The translations under genes were made by a program, and so were the position numbers. The notes below the pieces were generated by a model. That model was not told the origin of the DNA. It worked only from the letters and a program-made list of their open reading frames with translations, and did no database searches. From positions 1,178,001 through 1,242,000 of the forward strand of contig NZ_CP156674.1 in the NCBI RefSeq assembly GCF_039851965.1: 64,000 bases of DNA, read 5' to 3'. Source of the stretch: Pseudalkalibacillus hwajinpoensis. Its GTDB lineage: Bacteria > Bacillota > Bacilli > Bacillales > Guptibacillaceae. Shown piece after piece: positions 17,835-27,308 of the stretch; the first letter of the stretch is position 1; the number at the start of each line of letters is the position of its first letter.

Positions 17835-19368
17835 AACCGAATCCCTCCCCTTCGTCAACAGTTTCTTCTTCATCAAAGCTTTTAAATTTATCTTTTAGAC
17901 TATCAAAGTCAAATTCCTTATTTGCTATCAAACCGTGACCAATTGAAATGGTTCCACTCACCAGGAATACAGTGATATTTCCGAAGAACATCGGCTGCAG
18001 TTGCCCTAATGACGTGACACTAATTTCTCCTACAAGAAGATTTGCAGATGTAATCCAGACTGTGACGCCACTAATTAAACCAAATAGCGCACCATAAAAA
18101 GTTCCACTATTTGTAGCCTTCTTCCACAATAATCCCAGTGTGACCGGTATTACCGCTCCGCTCACGAAAATTCCCATTGCCATGTAAACAAAACTCAAGC
18201 TGATTCCTACATAAAACAGCAGGATTGAGACTAATCCCATCATCAATCCAAATCCAAGCGTCACTTTTCGAGATACACTTAAGAGTTTTTCACTACTAGC
18301 TTTTGGGTTGATTGAGTGACGATAAATATCCGTCACAATGATGTTCGTAATGGCCGTCAATTCGGCAGCACCTGTAGACATTACAGCCATAAATAACATG
18401 GCTAAGAAAAGAATCGAACCAACACTCCCTAGTAAATGAGCTGCCATTTCTGGAGCAATTGAATCAGGAGATCCAACAGTTATTCCTAATCCTGCGGCAC
18501 TAACACCTAGAAATGTTGCAATCGCGAACGGTATTGAAAACCATGCAAGACCACCATATATGTATGCTTTAGAAGTTGCACTGTCTTTACTCGCAATGGC
18601 ACGCTGCCAGTAGGCCTGGTCAACGAAAACGGCTCCAAAGTTTCCTATAATGTTAATCATTCCAAAAAATAATCCTGATACAGATGCCATTGTGAGCATA
18701 GAGGATGACTCCGGTAATTGGCTTAGCCCTTCATATATCGGACTAATACCGAATTTCACATAAATGGTGACGGCGAAGATGGTGAGGATCACAAAGATCA
18801 TTACCGTATTAAAATAATCCGCAATAAAGGAAGCCTTCAAACCACCAATCATTGTATAAACTGTAAAAGTTAAAGGAATTAAGAAAGCTGCAATAAATAA
18901 GTTCATCCCTGTTAACGAATTCAAGGCAATGGCACCACCTAGAATAACCATTGCTGTAACAAGTATATTCGTCATCAACGCAAAGACCATCATCAAGCGA
19001 TGATTTTTAATATCAAAGCGTTGGCCGATAAATTCAAGAAAAGTGTGAGCATTCGGAGCCCTTCGCTTTAATTGAATAGCTACAATGGCAAATAACAGAA
19101 CTTGAATACAAGCACCAGCAGCATACCAGTAAGGTCCACTAATCCCATACTGATAACCAGTAGCTGAGGACATCATCAATGTGGCAGCCCACGTCCATGC
19201 CGCAATAATCGAAGCACTCGTTAACCCAACTCCCACGCTTCTTCCCGCTGTACTGAATTGCTCCGCTGTCATTGTTTGTTTCTTTTTCCGTTGCATTAGG
19301 ATCGTCACAAGAGTAAAGAATATTCCAAAAATTAATAACAGAAAGTAACCAACACTAGATGGTAGCAT
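17812..19368 (-). CDS. Sodium:solute symporter (urea/other solute type)
   Basis: 518 residues, about 13 membrane helices, SSS family. ASIIAAWTWAATLMMSS and MAVMSTGAAELTAITNI match the family's two sodium-site helices. The look is closest to the DUR3-like urea branch, but substrate is uncertain. The last 20 residues are very acidic (FDEEETVDEGEGFGF). It is co-transcribed with the small partner encoded at its 3' end. Confidence 0.82.
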   Translation of the reverse strand: MLPSSVGYFLLLIFGIFFTLVTILMQRKKKQTMTAEQFSTAGRSVGVGLTSASIIAAWTWAATLMMSSATGYQYGISGPYWYAAGACIQVLLFAIVAIQLKRRAPNAHTFLEFIGQRFDIKNHRLMMVFALMTNILVTAMVILGGAIALNSLTGMNLFIAAFLIPLTFTVYTMIGGLKASFIADYFNTVMIFVILTIFAVTIYVKFGISPIYEGLSQLPESSSMLTMASVSGLFFGMINIIGNFGAVFVDQAYWQRAIASKDSATSKAYIYGGLAWFSIPFAIATFLGVSAAGLGITVGSPDSIAPEMAAHLLGSVGSILFLAMLFMAVMSTGAAELTAITNIIVTDIYRHSINPKASSEKLLSVSRKVTLGFGLMMGLVSILLFYVGISLSFVYMAMGIFVSGAVIPVTLGLLWKKATNSGTFYGALFGLISGVTVWITSANLLVGEISVTSLGQLQPMFFGNITVFLVSGTISIGHGLIANKEFDFDSLKDKFKSFDEEETVDEGEGFGFERRAAE

Positions 19369-19522
19369 AATTCCCCTCCAACATTTTGAATTACAGGCTA
19401 CTTTAGTATAATTTCTGTTAATCTTCTACAATCATGTAAAATAATGTTACATCAAATTTTGTTATTTTTACTCTATTATCGACCTGACTGTAAGATTACC
19501 TAACAAATCAGAAAGAAGAAGA

Positions 19523-19564
19523 GGTAAATGGGGGGTCAGACACGTGTCTGACCCCCCATTTACC
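19523..19564. repeat. Palindromic repeat, family B (42 bases, perfect)
   Basis: Perfect 42-base palindrome with TCAGACACGTGTCTGA at its centre, flanked by six G and six C and then matching GGTAAAT/ATTTACC ends. It is the longest copy, between the symporter promoter and the BCCT remnant. Confidence 0.85.
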
Positions 19565-19686
19565 CCTAAAATGCCTTCTAGATGGTGGAATTAAGCGATT
19601 AATCAGATTAAAGTATTACGCTTTACACCATACTAATGGTGGTGGTAGAGTAAGTAATTGTGTTTTAAAAAGAGATTAAAGGAGTC

Positions 19687-20665
19687 ATGAACAATAAAGA
19701 AGAAACTGGGCGAATTGATTGGCCGTCTTTGGAATAAGCGGTGGGGTTCTTGTCCTCTTCGTGACTCTTGCACTTTTCGATATTTCATTACTTGAAAACC
19801 TCGTTAGCACTAGCTTTGCCTGGTCAGCGAAATATTTCGGAGCTTTCTTGCAAGTATTAATGCTGGCAACGTTCTTCGTTGGATTAGGATTGGCGTTCTC
19901 TAAGTATGGAAAAATAAAATTAGGTGGCTTAGATAAACCTGAGCTAAGCCTCTATAAATGATCTTTATCGTTATCTTTGGGCCGGGTGGATTTATTTTTG
20001 ACCACTTTATTTCCGGCTTTGGCGTTTACGTGGATCAATTCGTTACGATGAGTACGTTCCGTGCCGACACAGGCTGGCTTTCATTCTGGACAGTCTTCTT
20101 CTGGGGCTGGTTCATCGGTTACGGTCCGATGATGGCGATTTTAATGAGCCGTATTTCAAGAGGACGTACAATCCGAGATATCATTATTGCGGTATCCATT
20201 TTCGCACCGGTCATTTCAACATTCTGGTTTACTGTTCTTGGCGGATCAGGTATCTTCTTTGAACTATCGAACCCCGGTTCGATTTCAGAAGCGTTGAATG
20301 CAGCTGGTAACCCAGCAGCTATGTTTGCGATTACGGAGCAATTCCCGCTCGCAAGCGTTATTTCACCACTTTTCTTGATCTTAACGATACTATTCGTTGT
20401 GACGACAAGCGACTCGATGTCGTATACGATAGCAATGGCAGTTACAGGTGAAGGAGACCCTCAGAGATGACTTCGCGTTTTCTGGGCAATTCTTATGGGT
20501 AGTGTAGCCGTCATTCTTTTAATTACAGGCGACAATGGTATTACTCAACTGCAGAACTTTATTGTTGTAACAGCCGTCCCAGTATCACTCATCCTCTTAC
20601 CAATGATCTGGCTGGCACCGAAAGTGGCGAAAGCAATGGCGAGAGATCAGAAAATCATTAAATAA
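19687..20665 (+). pseudogene. BCCT (glycine betaine-type) transporter remnant
   Basis: The front third (VFGISGGVLVLFVTLALFD to GGLDKPELS) and the back third (FGPGGFIFDHFISGFG through SRISRGRTIRDI and VTTSDSMSYTIAM to KVAKAMARDQKIIK) of a BCCT carrier are present. About 160 residues of membrane core are missing at 19952-19965. One frameshift lies near 19722, shortly after the ATG, and another near 20466. Its own terminator survives. It is inactive; an intact BCCT gene lies at 39287. Confidence 0.88.
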
Positions 20666-20677
20666 TAAATGTTTGAA

Positions 20678-20704
20678 GGCGCACCTGTTGGGTGCGTCTT
20701 TTTT
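20678..20704 (+). terminator. Terminator of the BCCT remnant
   Basis: Stem GGCGCACC / GGTGCGTC followed by six T residues. Confidence 0.8.
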
Positions 20705-20722
20705 GGTGCCTGTCACTCCCCG
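20705..20722 (+). repeat. REP-like element, family A (variant)
   Basis: GGTGCCTGTCACTCCCCG followed by an ATGTCGAA tail; one base differs from the consensus core. It abuts the terminator T-run. Confidence 0.65.
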
Positions 20723-20766
20723 AAATTCCATGAATCATGTCGAAGGAAACCATCTAAATCATTAAA

Positions 20767-20806
20767 AAGGAACACTCTTCTCTCGGAAGAAATGTTCCTT
20801 TTTTCT
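20767..20806. terminator. Bidirectional terminator after melA
   Basis: AAGGAACA...TCTTC / GAAGA...TGTTCCTT hairpin with T-runs on both strands, 14 bases from the melA stop. Confidence 0.8.
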
Positions 20807-20819
20807 TGCTCTTCACTTC

Positions 20820-22139
20820 TTATTTCAACACAGACTCTTTATAAAACGTTGGAAGCCACTCACCATGCGCTTCGATCAAGTCATCACAAAGTAACACGAT
20901 ATCTTCCATGGAAAGCTCAGCAGCAGTATGCGGATCGAGCATAGCAGCCTGATAAATATGTTCACGCTTACCGGTCATAGCCGCTTCAATGGTAAGAAGC
21001 TGCGTGTTTATATTTGTACGGTCTAGTGCTGCCAATTGTTCAGGAAGTTCTCCTACATAACAAGGGGTAATCCCACTACGATCTACAAGACAAGGAACTT
21101 CTACAACAGCCTTCGTTGGTAAATTACTAATCAAACCACCATTGTTTAAAACATTACCATTAATTTTGAACGGGACGTCCGTCTCCATCGCTTCTATAAT
21201 ATAGGATGCGTATTCATGGGTTCGTTCATGAGTCAGGTTCTGGTTATTTACGATATCCTCTCGCGTTTTCTCCCACTCTTCAATCTGGCTAACGCACCTG
21301 TGAGGATATTCATCCAGCGGTATGTTGTACTTATCGATCAGCTCAGGATAATTCTTTTTAATAAAGTAAGGATGGTATTCTGCATTATGCTCTGAAGACT
21401 CTGTTACATAATAACCAAACCGTTGCATCAATTCGAAGCGTACCATATCATCGTGCTTTTCTTTCTGTTTCTCAATAGCGCGCTTTTTGATTTCAGGATA
21501 CAGGTCTTTCCCATCCCTTGTTATCTCTAGAAGCCATGCAAGGTGGTTAATTCCCGCTACCTTCCATTGAACATTGTTAGAGTCCATATCTAGAGATTTA
21601 AATAATTCCGGCACACACGCCTGCACACTGTGGCAAAGTCCTACAGTTTTGACGCCGCCATAGCGAAGCATCGCACCAGTCAACGTCGCCATCGGGTTAG
21701 TATAATTTAAAAACATAGCATCCGGACAAACTTCTTTAATATCTTTTGCAAAATCAAGCATAACTGGAATCGTACGTAGCGATCGAAAGATCCCTCCAAT
21801 TCCAATTGTATCGCCTATCGTTTGCCGTAATCCGTACTTTTTGGGAATTTCAAAGTCAATTACAGTACTCGGCTTATAGCCACCTACTTGAATGGCATTA
21901 ATCACGTATTTAGCGCCACGGAGCGCTTCTTTTCGGTTTGTATACGCCTTTACTTGAACACTGCTACCCATGCTTGCCTTTAGATTAATCAACATATTTT
22001 CAGAGTCTTTTAAACGCTGATCATCGATATCGAACAGAGCAAGTTCAAATTCTTGAAGAGCAGGTGTTAGCATGCAATCACCAAGAACATTTTTCGCAAA
22101 AACAGTACTTCCGGCCCCTAGAAATGTAATTTTAGACAT
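20820..22139 (-). CDS. melA: Alpha-galactosidase, glycoside hydrolase family 4
   Basis: 439 residues, full length for GH4, an NAD- and Mn-dependent cytoplasmic enzyme that hydrolyses melibiose or raffinose-type alpha-galactosides. The dinucleotide motif FLGAGSTVFAKNVLGD is at residues 5-20, NYTNPMA near 150, and the metal-binding cysteine in GLCHSVQ near 175. Last gene of a melE-melD-melC-melA transcription unit, in the same order as B. subtilis. AAGGAG lies before the ATG. Confidence 0.93.
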   Translation of the reverse strand: MSKITFLGAGSTVFAKNVLGDCMLTPALQEFELALFDIDDQRLKDSENMLINLKASMGSSVQVKAYTNRKEALRGAKYVINAIQVGGYKPSTVIDFEIPKKYGLRQTIGDTIGIGGIFRSLRTIPVMLDFAKDIKEVCPDAMFLNYTNPMATLTGAMLRYGGVKTVGLCHSVQACVPELFKSLDMDSNNVQWKVAGINHLAWLLEITRDGKDLYPEIKKRAIEKQKEKHDDMVRFELMQRFGYYVTESSEHNAEYHPYFIKKNYPELIDKYNIPLDEYPHRCVSQIEEWEKTREDIVNNQNLTHERTHEYASYIIEAMETDVPFKINGNVLNNGGLISNLPTKAVVEVPCLVDRSGITPCYVGELPEQLAALDRTNINTQLLTIEAAMTGKREHIYQAAMLDPHTAAELSMEDIVLLCDDLIEAHGEWLPTFYKESVLK

Positions 22140-22182
22140 AACTCATTCTCCTTATTATTAAATATTTGAATTAGATAAAAAC

Positions 22183-23016
22183 CTATCCTTTGACTGAACC
22201 TGACGATAAGCCAGCGACGAAGTATTTTTGTAAGAATAAGAATAGGATTGTCATTGGTGCCATAGACATTAATGCTGCAGCAGCTACGAGATTTAGATTG
22301 TTTTGATTTTGTCCAAAGAATCCAGACAGTGCAACAGTGAGTGTTTGCACTTCTTTACTCTGAAGGAAGAAAATCGAGAATTGATAATCATTCCAGATAA
22401 ACACACATGCAATAATCAATACTGATGCAGTCACAGGCTTTAGCAGTGGAAAAACAATCTTGAAGAACGTTCCCAACTGACTTGCACCATCAATCCTCGC
22501 TGCCTCTTCAAGCTCTTTCGGAATGGTGGAGCGAATAAATCCTGCATACAAGAAAATAGTTAACGGAAGAAATGCAGCGAAATTATTTAAAATCGCAATT
22601 TCATGTGTATTCATCATTCCGATATCCACCACCATTTCGTATAGTGGAACGAGAGCTGTAAGGGGTGGAATAACCATGATCGAAATGAATAGGAAGTAAA
22701 CGAATTTGTTGAATTTTGTGTTCATACGTGCCAGCGGATAGGCAGCCATAGAACCAAAAAAGATTAGTAACACAGCAGCAGAAAGAGTTATTATTGTCGT
22801 GTTAATAAATGCCGTTCCCAGATTTGCACTTTCCCAGGCTTCACTAAAATTCGCAAGACTCATGTCTGTTGGAAGCACCCATTTCGAACTAAAATCACCA
22901 CTCGCTTTTAAAGAGGTTGTAATTAGAATATAAAAAGGAATCAGGTGAAAAAGAGTAATCACGATTGCAACGATTGTTAGAAATCTCCTCGTCTTATTAT
23001 TATTCTTACGTTCCAT
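22183..23016 (-). CDS. melC: Sugar ABC transporter permease (MelC/AmyC-like)
   Basis: 277 residues, six helices, MalG-type carbohydrate permease. The ATPase-contact EAA loop is visible as ELEEAARIDGASQLGTFFKI. Start codon overlaps the stop of melD by one base, showing translational coupling. No ATPase gene is in the operon; family knowledge suggests it uses a shared MsmX-type ATPase encoded elsewhere. Confidence 0.92.
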   Translation of the reverse strand: MERKNNNKTRRFLTIVAIVITLFHLIPFYILITTSLKASGDFSSKWVLPTDMSLANFSEAWESANLGTAFINTTIITLSAAVLLIFFGSMAAYPLARMNTKFNKFVYFLFISIMVIPPLTALVPLYEMVVDIGMMNTHEIAILNNFAAFLPLTIFLYAGFIRSTIPKELEEAARIDGASQLGTFFKIVFPLLKPVTASVLIIACVFIWNDYQFSIFFLQSKEVQTLTVALSGFFGQNQNNLNLVAAAALMSMAPMTILFLFLQKYFVAGLSSGSVKG

Positions 23017-23942
23017 TACGCTTCTACCTCCTTACTTTTGAAGTAAACCAGAGCAAGCAAGCTGAGAATCAATATGATAACAGCCATGAGTACGCCCTGT
23101 GTAGCCGCATAACCCGCATCCTGTCTGCTAAAGTAAAGATCATACATAAAGGTAGACATGGATTGAGAGGAATTGCCCGGTCCGCCGCCTGTAAGGGCAA
23201 TAATCACATCGAACAATTTCAACCCGCCTATAATGTTTAAAACCATATTAATTGTAATCGACGGCATCAACAGAGGAAGCGTAATATTTTTGAACTGTTG
23301 AAAAGCTGTTGCGCCATCAATATTCGCTGCTTCATAGAAATCCTTCGAAATACTTTGCAGTCCTGCTAGATAAATAATCATCGCAATGCCGACAAATTGA
23401 TACGTATTAACAAATACGATCAACCACGTATTCACATCGGGGTTTCCAAGCGCGTTTACTTTGTCCATTCCAATAAATAACAGCAGATCATTAAGCGCTC
23501 CCCCCTGGTAAGCGAAGAAGAAATACCATATATATCCCATAACAAGTGGACTAATGATTACAGGTAAGTAAATAATCGTTCTCGTGATGGATTTCATGCG
23601 AATACTTTGATTAAGTAGAAGGGCATACAGGAGTCCAACGATATTCTGAAAAAAAGTACTTCCGAGTCCGTATAGCAGAGTGTTTTTCACTACAAGCCAT
23701 GTATCTGGATCATTAAGCATTCTCTTATATTGCTGAAGCCCAATCCAATTTTTAGTTTGAGAAAATCCATTCCAGTCGGTAAAGGAGACCTGTATGCCTT
23801 TAAGAAAAGGATAGATAATAAAGATACTTACAGCCAGCAAAGCTGGGAGATACATCCACCATAGAGACGACTTTCGTTGGCCAGGATTTTTTTTGGTCCT
23901 CTGAGCTATAGTCGTTTGTCCTTTTCGCACCAATTCACTCAT
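23016..23942 (-). CDS. melD: Sugar ABC transporter permease (MelD/AmyD-like)
   Basis: About 308 residues, MalF-type permease with six helices and an EAA loop, FYEAANIDGATAFQQFKNI. The start is the ATG nine bases after AAGGAG. Pairs with MelC to form the membrane channel for alpha-galactosides delivered by MelE. Confidence 0.92.
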   Translation of the reverse strand: MSELVRKGQTTIAQRTKKNPGQRKSSLWWMYLPALLAVSIFIIYPFLKGIQVSFTDWNGFSQTKNWIGLQQYKRMLNDPDTWLVVKNTLLYGLGSTFFQNIVGLLYALLLNQSIRMKSITRTIIYLPVIISPLVMGYIWYFFFAYQGGALNDLLLFIGMDKVNALGNPDVNTWLIVFVNTYQFVGIAMIIYLAGLQSISKDFYEAANIDGATAFQQFKNITLPLLMPSITINMVLNIIGGLKLFDVIIALTGGGPGNSSQSMSTFMYDLYFSRQDAGYAATQGVLMAVIILILSLLALVYFKSKEVEA

Positions 23943-24005
23943 ACATTCCAACTCCTTTTTCTAGAAGACAGGAGGCGTTTGGCCACCTCCTGAAAAGGGA
24001 TCTAC

Positions 24006-25262
24006 TTATTGATTTCGAAGCCTGGAGTATTCTTCACCCATTTTCTTAGAAACCTCTTTAGGGGACATTGAACCAGACAACAGCTCCTGCCCTGTTGACC
24101 CCATGACATCCCACATGCCGCTTGGAAGATAGACACGGTCAAAGTAAGGCTGAACTTTCACATCACTGTAATTATCAAAGTACTCTGAGTAATAGTTCTC
24201 AGCATCCACGTTTGTAAGACCAGCCGGCAAGGAAGTGGCCTCAGCTATTTTCTTTGCAACTTCAGGTTGTGCAAGAAAAGAAATAAATTTCTTAGCTTCT
24301 TCAAGATGTTCAGAATCCTTCCACGCAGCAACCGTGTGACGTTCGCCACCTATCCAACTTTGTACGCCGCCATCATGAATAACCGGCATTGGTACTGTTC
24401 CAATTTGAACATCAGGATTCAACTCAGTTACTGCAGGTCCAAGAGCTCCACCGCCAACGGTAAATCCAATTTTCCCCTGAGCCATTAATGCAGGGGCTTG
24501 CGTTATTTTTGCCGTTAATACGTCCTCATTAAGTAGTCCTTTATCTTGCATTTCTTTTAACTTTTCAGGTAAATACGTATAGTGTGACCAGTCAAATGAA
24601 CCATCTAAAAGCTCTTCTTCATAACTGTGACCTTCAGCCGTTATAAGCAACTGTGTGGCAAACTGATCAAAATATTGACCAAGAGACGATTTATCCGATC
24701 CGCCAAACCAGAGTGGAGTAACGTCCCCATTGCTTTTTTCTTCAATTGTTTCAAGTGCAGTCATAAATTCGTCAAACGATTGAGGAGGTTCAATTCCGTA
24801 TTCCTTCAATAGATTTTCATTATACAAAAGGCCATCCTTTGCTTGATTTAAAGGGAAGGCGTATACTTTCCCCTCTTCGTCTTTCAAAATAGGATCAAGT
24901 GCAGGATCAAGGTTTTCCACCCAGTCCATCTCACTTAAATCAGCGGTATATTCACCATATCTAATTTTTGACCAACCATGTGTATCAAATAAATCCGGCA
25001 TGTCATTAGCAGCCATTTTTACACGAAGCATGTTTTCGTACTCACCCGCCGGGAAATTTTCATCAATATCAATATCAGGATTCTCTTCCTCGAATTTTGT
25101 AACAGCCTCTATTATTGCGTTTTTGTCTGCTTCAAGTGTAGCTGTAGAGTAAAAGGACAATGTTACTTTCCCTCCATCTCCTGATGAAGAATTACCGTTT
25201 GAGCAACCAGTGACAATAAGTCCCAGAGCCAAAATACAGAATATTCCGATTTTTAACTTCAT
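24006..25262 (-). CDS. melE: Sugar-binding lipoprotein of the mel ABC importer
   Basis: 418 residues. A lipoprotein signal peptide with lipobox VTGC (Cys20) anchors it outside the membrane. The rest is a family-1 extracellular solute-binding protein (VTLSFYSTATLEADKNAI...). First gene of the operon; a promoter with TTGACA and TATTAT boxes is visible upstream. It is presumed to bind raffinose, melibiose or stachyose, by synteny with B. subtilis melE. Confidence 0.92.
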   Translation of the reverse strand: MKLKIGIFCILALGLIVTGCSNGNSSSGDGGKVTLSFYSTATLEADKNAIIEAVTKFEEENPDIDIDENFPAGEYENMLRVKMAANDMPDLFDTHGWSKIRYGEYTADLSEMDWVENLDPALDPILKDEEGKVYAFPLNQAKDGLLYNENLLKEYGIEPPQSFDEFMTALETIEEKSNGDVTPLWFGGSDKSSLGQYFDQFATQLLITAEGHSYEEELLDGSFDWSHYTYLPEKLKEMQDKGLLNEDVLTAKITQAPALMAQGKIGFTVGGGALGPAVTELNPDVQIGTVPMPVIHDGGVQSWIGGERHTVAAWKDSEHLEEAKKFISFLAQPEVAKKIAEATSLPAGLTNVDAENYYSEYFDNYSDVKVQPYFDRVYLPSGMWDVMGSTGQELLSGSMSPKEVSKKMGEEYSRLRNQ

Positions 25263-25297
25263 AATATCCCCCTCGAATTTTTAATAATTGAAGTTGA

Positions 25298-25352
25298 ATA
25301 ATAGAAAGACGACCATTGATGTCAATTTCTTGATTGTTAGTTAAGCAACAAT
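25298..25352 (-). promoter_or_regulatory. melE promoter with upstream dyad
   Basis: On the minus strand, -35 TTGACA (25320-25325) and -10 TATTAT (25298-25303) are 16 bases apart. Just upstream, ATTGTT (25333-25338) and AACAAT (25347-25352) form an inverted repeat that could be an operator. Confidence 0.65.
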
Positions 25353-25402
25353 TATAATAATATTGCCCTTTTGAGTCTCAAATTAAGTTAAAGGGTGTGC
25401 CT

Positions 25403-25485
25403 AACCTGGATTCTTGAGTGATTGCCGTCACTTCTAACCTCAGTTACTTTTGGCGATGCCATTAGCAACAGGGAGAATCCAGGTT
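25403..25485. other. Three-arm structured intergenic segment
   Basis: Perfect 12-bp closing stem (AACCTGGATTCT at 25403, AGAATCCAGGTT at 25474) enclosing two small hairpins, GAGTGA/TCACTT and TGGC-GAT-GCCA. It lies between melR and the melE promoter and has no T-run. Function unknown. Confidence 0.5.
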
Positions 25486-25526
25486 ATTCTCTTACTAAAC
25501 CGCCTCCTTTCAATTAATAGTCGACA

Positions 25527-26570
25527 CTAGCTTGTTGCTTTTTTGATACCAAGCGCACCGCAACTATCACGTAAAACAAGCTTCGTTGGCACCGTTACCT
25601 TCAGAGGAAGCTCCCTCCCATTAAGTCTTTCAGCCATCATCTTGACACCAATCCGCCCCATTTCTTCTGTATATACCTTAATAGTCGTAAGCGGAGTACT
25701 TGCGAATTTAGCCATTTCTATATCGTTAAAGCTTACAATAGCAACATCTTCAGGTACTTTAAGATTGGCTTCTTGAAGGGCACGCATCGCACCAATGGCC
25801 AGTCCATCACTTGCTACAAAAAAAGCTTCTGGTACATCTCCTCTCTTAATGTGTTGATTCATTTGCTCATATCCGCTCTTCATTGTGAATTCACCGACCA
25901 TGACGTTTTGCTCTTCGTATAGCCCAAACTCTTTCATGACCATTTCGAACGTTTTCTTTCTTGTATCTTCAATAGGAATTTTATTGTTGCTGTAATGCTC
26001 TGCCTCCATTCCGCCTATATAGCCAAGTCTCTTGTATCCAAGATCAATTAGATGCTGTATCGCTTTTCTGGTCGCGTTTTTAAAATCAATCACGACTGAA
26101 TCAAATCCCTCATCCGCTTCAATATTGTTGATATAAACAACGTTTTTCAATCTGGTATTAAAAGACTCTAGAATTTCCGTATTAATTCTTCCAATCACTA
26201 TCAAATTTTCTAGATCACTACTGATTTGTTCGGAGCTCAGATTTGATAACCGAAATAATTCGGTCGCCGTGAACCCTAGATCGGCACATTCACGCTCAAC
26301 TCCTCTTCGAATCGATAAGAAGTAAGTATCATTCATTTCCTCTTCCACAGATTGACATAGAAGGATACCAACCTTTGGCCCCTTTTCCTTCGGATTGATT
26401 TGCTCTCCTTTTCTTTCTTGCAATGTTTTATATCCCAGTTCCTTTGCCACATCCAATATGCGTCTTCTCGTTTCAAATGAGACAGAAAGCTTTTCGTCAT
26501 TGTTCAAAACCCGTGAGACTGTAGCACTGGAAAAGTTCGAACGGGATGCTATATCTTTAATAGTCACCAT
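25527..26570 (-). CDS. melR: LacI-family repressor of the mel operon
   Basis: 347 residues. N-terminal helix-turn-helix IKDIASRSNFSSATVSRVLN (residues 4-23), then a periplasmic-binding-protein-like sensor domain. Position upstream of melE on the same strand matches B. subtilis melR (msmR). Expected to release DNA when melibiose or raffinose is present. A 17-base palindrome and a catabolite-repression-like site lie in its own promoter region. Confidence 0.9.
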   Translation of the reverse strand: MVTIKDIASRSNFSSATVSRVLNNDEKLSVSFETRRRILDVAKELGYKTLQERKGEQINPKEKGPKVGILLCQSVEEEMNDTYFLSIRRGVERECADLGFTATELFRLSNLSSEQISSDLENLIVIGRINTEILESFNTRLKNVVYINNIEADEGFDSVVIDFKNATRKAIQHLIDLGYKRLGYIGGMEAEHYSNNKIPIEDTRKKTFEMVMKEFGLYEEQNVMVGEFTMKSGYEQMNQHIKRGDVPEAFFVASDGLAIGAMRALQEANLKVPEDVAIVSFNDIEMAKFASTPLTTIKVYTEEMGRIGVKMMAERLNGRELPLKVTVPTKLVLRDSCGALGIKKATS

Positions 26571-26606
26571 GTGCTTTTCCCTTTCCCTGCTTACAAGCGT
26601 TATTTT

Positions 26607-26661
26607 TTAGTAAACTTTACTAACTTTAAATGCATCATAACAAATAAAGATATCGCTTTCA
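26607..26661. promoter_or_regulatory. melR upstream: 17-base palindrome and cre-like site
   Basis: TTAGTAAACTTTACTAA (26607-26623) is a perfect palindrome with central C. AGATATCGCTTTCA (26648-26661) matches the CcpA cre consensus on the minus strand at 13 of 14 positions. A related TTTACT...AGTAAA dyad lies near 26755. Suggests autoregulation plus glucose repression. Confidence 0.5.
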
Positions 26662-26880
26662 ATACTTATTTTCAGATTATTTAGTTCTTTTCTTATTTAT
26701 TTTACTTAAAAAGGCTGACATATCATCATTTTTCCGGTTAATGAATTATTATTTTACTTATTTTTAGTAAATATTTAATGATATTACCTGCCATTTATGC
26801 CTGTACTTACTACCACTGTCGATATGAAGTGCAGAAAATGGGCAAGATAAAATGGATTACATTATAAGGAGGATATAACG

Positions 26881-27117
26881 ATGCTTGAAGGGAAATGCGC
26901 CCTTATTACTGGCTCTGGTCAGGGAATCGGGTTAGAGATTGCAACTGAGTTTGCGAAGGCTGGCGCGAAAGTAATGTTGTATGACATCAATGAGGAGACG
27001 CTCAAAGAATCTGTAGAAAGTTTGACATCACAGGGCTTTACGCATTCGCTCGAATTCACTCGAATGATGATACCCGGTTATCGAGGGGACAAAACTTATT
27101 TACTACAGGAACTTTAA
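26881..27117 (+). pseudogene. Truncated short-chain dehydrogenase N-terminus
   Basis: The first 50 or so residues are a clear SDR start (MLEGKCALITGSGQGIGLEI, then KVMLYDINEETLKESVE). After about base 27035 the reading frame continues into unrelated sequence and stops at 78 residues. The catalytic region is absent. The start is well formed, with AAGGAGG upstream. It is a deletion remnant. Confidence 0.75.
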
Positions 27118-27270
27118 TAGGAAGGACTTTAGTTCTACCTGGTCGCGTTTTTATTATTGTTTGAGTAAAGTTATGTTCTTCTCCTCTCTCTAGTTCGACA
27201 TAAATTTATCTACCAAAAGGCCATACTCTTAATTAAACATTATTCATTCCATATCAAAAAACACCAAAAA

Positions 27271-27293
27271 ACCGCATCATGAATTGATGCGGT
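27271..27293 (-). terminator. Terminator of the alpha-glucosidase gene
   Basis: ACCGCATCA / TGATGCGGT stem, then TTTTTT on the minus strand, 16 bases after the stop. Confidence 0.88.
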
Positions 27294-27308
27294 TCATACA
27301 AACTACTC

